Shown: piece after piece, positions 6,444 to 8,279 of the stretch
Layout: every line of letters begins with the position of its first letter
Position numbering within the stretch: the first letter of the stretch is position 1
Assembly: GCA_948616425.1 (NCBI GenBank)
Contig: CAPGBJ010000040.1
Span: 1-8,279 of the forward strand
Reading direction: 5' to 3'
DNA: 8,279 nucleotides
From: an uncultured Oscillospiraceae bacterium
Lineage (GTDB): Bacteria; Bacillota; Clostridia; Oscillospirales; Oscillospiraceae
Position numbers and translations under genes: made by a program
The notes under the pieces: generated by a model
Told to the model about the DNA's origin: nothing
Database searches by the model: none
Seen by the model: the letters and a program-made list of their open reading frames with translations, nothing else

Positions 6444-6567
6444 TTTAACGGCCCAGTGTGGAAGCACAGCTTCTCTACTTGTCTGCAAATCCTCACCATA
6501 ATAAACGCTCCACTCTCGTGCCTGCCGCAGTATCCACACGAACCGATATCACACAATATTTGATCGA

Positions 6568-7317
6568 CTATAACTCCTCCTCTTGCTCCAGTTCCTGTAG
6601 AAGCTTCTGATCCTCCTGTGCAGACAAGTCCAGCTTCTCATATAAGTCCGGCCGGCGCAGCCTGGTGCGGAGGATGGATTGCTTTCTTCTCCACCGTTCT
6701 ACTTTAGCATGATTGCCGGATAGGAGTATAGGGGGCACCGCCCGCCCATGCCACACCTCTGGACGGGAATACTGGGGGGCCTCCAGCATACCATTCCAGT
6801 GGCTTTCATTCTCATAGCAAGAGGGATCGGACAGCACTCCGGGCACCAAGCGGCACACTGCGTCGGCCACCGCCATAGCAGGAATCTCCCCGCCTGTCAT
6901 TACAAAATCTCCCAGAGAGATCTCCTCATCCACACATTCTTCAATAAACCGCTCGTCAATCCCCTCGTAGTGTCCACACACCAGAATCAAACGGTTATAT
7001 TCATCCTTTAAACGCCGGGCATCCGCCTGACAAAAGGTTTTTCCAGCTGGAGACATGTAGATAGTGTGTACCCGCTCCCCTGCCTCCTGACAGATGTGTT
7101 CCCAGCACCTGTAGAGGGGGTCTGCCTGCATGACCGCCCCCCGGCCTCCACCATAGGGATAATTGTCCACCTGCCTCTGTTTATTGACAGTGTAGTCCCG
7201 AATTTGGTGGCACTCCACCCGGATATATCCCCTCTCCTGCCCCCGACCCAACACGGATTCGCAGAGCATATCTCCCACTACATCGGGGAATAATGTCATA
7301 ATGTCAATTTGGTACAT
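6568..7317 (-). CDS. trmD: tRNA (guanine-N1-)-methyltransferase, position 37
   Basis: SPOUT-class SAM-dependent enzyme, a homodimer that methylates G37 next to the anticodon of certain tRNAs and so prevents +1 frameshifting. 249 residues, the normal length. Motifs: MTLFPDVV (7-14), YPYGGGRGAVM (53-63), the trefoil-knot SAM site LVCGHYEGIDER (112-123) and ISLGDFVMTGGE (133-144), RLVPGVL (156-162), LEAPQYSRPEVWHG (178-191), and VPPILLSGNHAKVERWRRKQ (194-213). At the place of the catalytic Asp169 of the E. coli/Haemophilus enzyme this protein has Glu171; YGGGPG is YGGGRG here. The ATG (7317-7315) follows AAGGAG (7329-7324) by 6 bases. Its usual partners rimM, rpsP and rplS are not adjacent, and it has its own promoter. 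The gene looks intact. Confidence 0.96.
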   Translation of the reverse strand: MYQIDIMTLFPDVVGDMLCESVLGRGQERGYIRVECHQIRDYTVNKQRQVDNYPYGGGRGAVMQADPLYRCWEHICQEAGERVHTIYMSPAGKTFCQADARRLKDEYNRLILVCGHYEGIDERFIEECVDEEISLGDFVMTGGEIPAMAVADAVCRLVPGVLSDPSCYENESHWNGMLEAPQYSRPEVWHGRAVPPILLSGNHAKVERWRRKQSILRTRLRRPDLYEKLDLSAQEDQKLLQELEQEEEL

Positions 7318-7330
7318 GTTCTTCTCCTTA

Positions 7331-7345
7331 TAGAATACGATTCTA
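7331..7345. repeat. Perfect inverted repeat at the trmD start of transcription
   Basis: TAGAAT-ACG-ATTCTA: 6-bp arms with a 3-base centre, lying between the trmD -10 box (7350-7355) and its ribosome binding site (7329-7324). It overlaps the predicted start of transcription near 7343. It could be an operator or, if transcribed in full, a small 5' hairpin. No regulator is assigned. Confidence 0.5.
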
Positions 7346-7349
7346 CCTG

Positions 7350-7378
7350 ATTATACGGAATTGGCCCAAGTTTTTCAA
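7350..7378 (-). promoter_or_regulatory. Sigma-A promoter of trmD
   Basis: On the minus strand: TTGAAA (7378-7373), a 17-base spacer, then a perfect TATAAT (7355-7350). Transcription would start near 7343, about 26 bases before the ATG. This promoter explains independent expression of trmD away from its usual ribosomal-protein operon. Confidence 0.78.
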
Positions 7379-7446
7379 TATGTTTTTCACAAGTTGACTA
7401 ATTCTGAAAAAAGAACGCTCCCCCGCTGGTTTTCTTTTGAAAAATG

Positions 7447-7455
7447 TGGTATGCT
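7447..7455 (+). promoter_or_regulatory. Possible extended -10 promoter of the flavodiiron gene
   Basis: TGGTATGCT (7447-7455) is an extended -10 without a good -35 at the right distance. It would give a leader of about 85 bases. That leader is GC-rich (7475-7500) and can form only short stems, for example GCAG (7486-7489) with CTGC (7493-7496). I recognise no riboswitch in it. Confidence 0.3.
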
Positions 7456-7548
7456 TTTGGGGAAAAAGGAGACGTAGCGCAGCGCGCAGGCTCTGCTCCT
7501 ATCCTACCTCCCACTACAAATCCAAAACATGAAAGCGAGGTCTTCCCT

Positions 7549-8279
7549 ATGTACTGTACCCGTAATATTACCGATGACCTGATTTGGATCGGCGCCAATA
7601 ATCGCCAGCACCCCGTTTTTGAGGCGGCCCATCCCGTCCCCCGCGGGATGTCCTACAACGCCTATCTGCTTCTGGATGAAAAAACGGTCCTGTTTGACAC
7701 GGTGGACCGGGCAGTCCAGACCCAGTTTATGGAAAACTTGGAACATGCCTTGAACGGCCGAACGCTGGACTACATCTTTGTCCACCATATGGAGCCCGAT
7801 CACGCCGCCACCCTGGGCGACTTGATGCTTCGCCATCCAGAAGCCCGCATTGTGTGCAACGGCAAAGCTATCAACATGATCCGTCAATTCCACGCCGCCG
7901 ACCCCAAGGGCGCTATCCTGGTGGGCGAAGGGGATACTCTTTCCACCGGAAAGCATCATTTCACCTTTGTAGCCGCTCCCATGGTCCACTGGCCTGAGGT
8001 AGTTGTGAGTTACGATTCCACCGATAAGATTCTCTTTTCCGCTGACGGCTTTGGCTCTTTTGGGGCGCTGAATGGTGTGCTCTTTGCCGACGAGGTAGAT
8101 TGGGAGCGGGACTGGCTGGACGAAGCCCGTCGATACTACACCAACATCGTCGGTAAGTACGGCCCCCAAGTCATGGCCCTTTTGACCAAGGCCTCTAAGC
8201 TGGATATCCAGATGATCTGCCCTCTTCACGGCCCCGTGTGGCGCAAGGATTTCAGCCAAATTATCGACCGGTATGTGAA
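7549..8279 (+). CDS. fprA: FprA-type flavodiiron protein, N-terminal domain (3' truncated by window end)
   Basis: 243 residues of an A-type flavoprotein, a cytosolic enzyme that reduces O2 to water and/or NO to N2O and protects anaerobes from these gases. The frame is open to the window end with no stop. The metallo-beta-lactamase-like domain is essentially complete: diiron ligands HMEPDH (His80, Glu82, Asp84, His85), His147 in PMVHWPE, Asp166 in SADGFG and His227 in PLHGP, with spacing equal to the family's. The FMN-binding flavodoxin domain, expected for a total of about 400 residues, lies beyond the window, so added rubredoxin or flavin-reductase modules cannot be judged. The ATG follows GCGAGG (7535-7540) by 8 bases. 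It is divergent from trmD. Which gas it prefers cannot be read from this part. The gene symbol follows common Clostridia usage. Confidence 0.93.
   Translation, partial: MYCTRNITDDLIWIGANNRQHPVFEAAHPVPRGMSYNAYLLLDEKTVLFDTVDRAVQTQFMENLEHALNGRTLDYIFVHHMEPDHAATLGDLMLRHPEARIVCNGKAINMIRQFHAADPKGAILVGEGDTLSTGKHHFTFVAAPMVHWPEVVVSYDSTDKILFSADGFGSFGALNGVLFADEVDWERDWLDEARRYYTNIVGKYGPQVMALLTKASKLDIQMICPLHGPVWRKDFSQIIDRYV

Noticed and set aside
6461..6473. GAAGC-ACA-GCTTC hairpin as a trmD terminator
   Set aside because: The stem is only 5 bp and no T tract follows on either strand.
6291..6563. 90-residue plus-strand frame
   Set aside because: It overlaps the start of the coiled-coil gene on the other strand, has no Shine-Dalgarno and an unlikely composition.
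7394..7399. TTGACT as the -35 of the flavodiiron promoter
   Set aside because: No -10 box lies 16-18 bases downstream.
7504..8259. 251-residue minus-strand frame
   Set aside because: Antisense shadow of the flavodiiron gene, whose plus-strand frame carries all seven iron ligands.

Overview
The window reads as chromosomal housekeeping DNA from a moderately GC-rich, strictly anaerobic member of the Firmicutes, most likely a gut Oscillospiraceae-type Clostridia. Support: an A-type (ancestral) RNase P RNA, as Clostridia have and Bacilli lack; an FprA-type flavodiiron protein typical of anaerobes; ddl-murF pairing; Clostridia-like protein sequences; and strong Shine-Dalgarno sites. The genus is inference only. 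Bases 1-28 are not biological. They match the 3' part of the Illumina TruSeq read-2 adapter, so real sequence begins at base 29 and the left end is an assembly edge.

Layout. Left edge, minus strand: the N-terminal third of an ABC-F ATPase (cut by the adapter), preceded in the same operon by an unlisted-type 47-residue Cys-rich mini-protein. Plus strand, 800-1813: mtnA, methylthioribose-1-phosphate isomerase. Minus strand, 4845 down to 1795: a tight three-gene operon, ddl - murF - uncharacterised 200-residue protein. Ddl makes D-Ala-D-Ala and MurF attaches it to the UDP-MurNAc-tripeptide, so the first two genes are consecutive steps of peptidoglycan precursor synthesis. The third gene overlaps mtnA tail to tail by 19 bp.

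Centre: a divergent promoter region (4846-5071) separates ddl from rnpB (plus strand, 5072-5480), the RNase P RNA, which has a near-perfect sigma-A promoter and a strong hairpin terminator. Then on the minus strand come a 246-residue basic coiled-coil protein of unknown function and trmD (tRNA m1G37 methyltransferase), each apparently with its own promoter. Right edge, plus strand from 7549: a flavodiiron protein (FprA) whose metallo-beta-lactamase-like domain is complete in its ligands but whose flavodoxin domain lies beyond the window.

No mobile element, CRISPR array, tRNA or phage gene is visible, and I found no convincing new multi-gene system. The points most worth a second look are the adapter, the Cys-rich mini-protein, the two uncharacterised proteins, the ddl leader with mutually exclusive pairings, the perfect inverted repeat at the trmD start of transcription, and a recurrent GCGAGG-type ribosome binding site.
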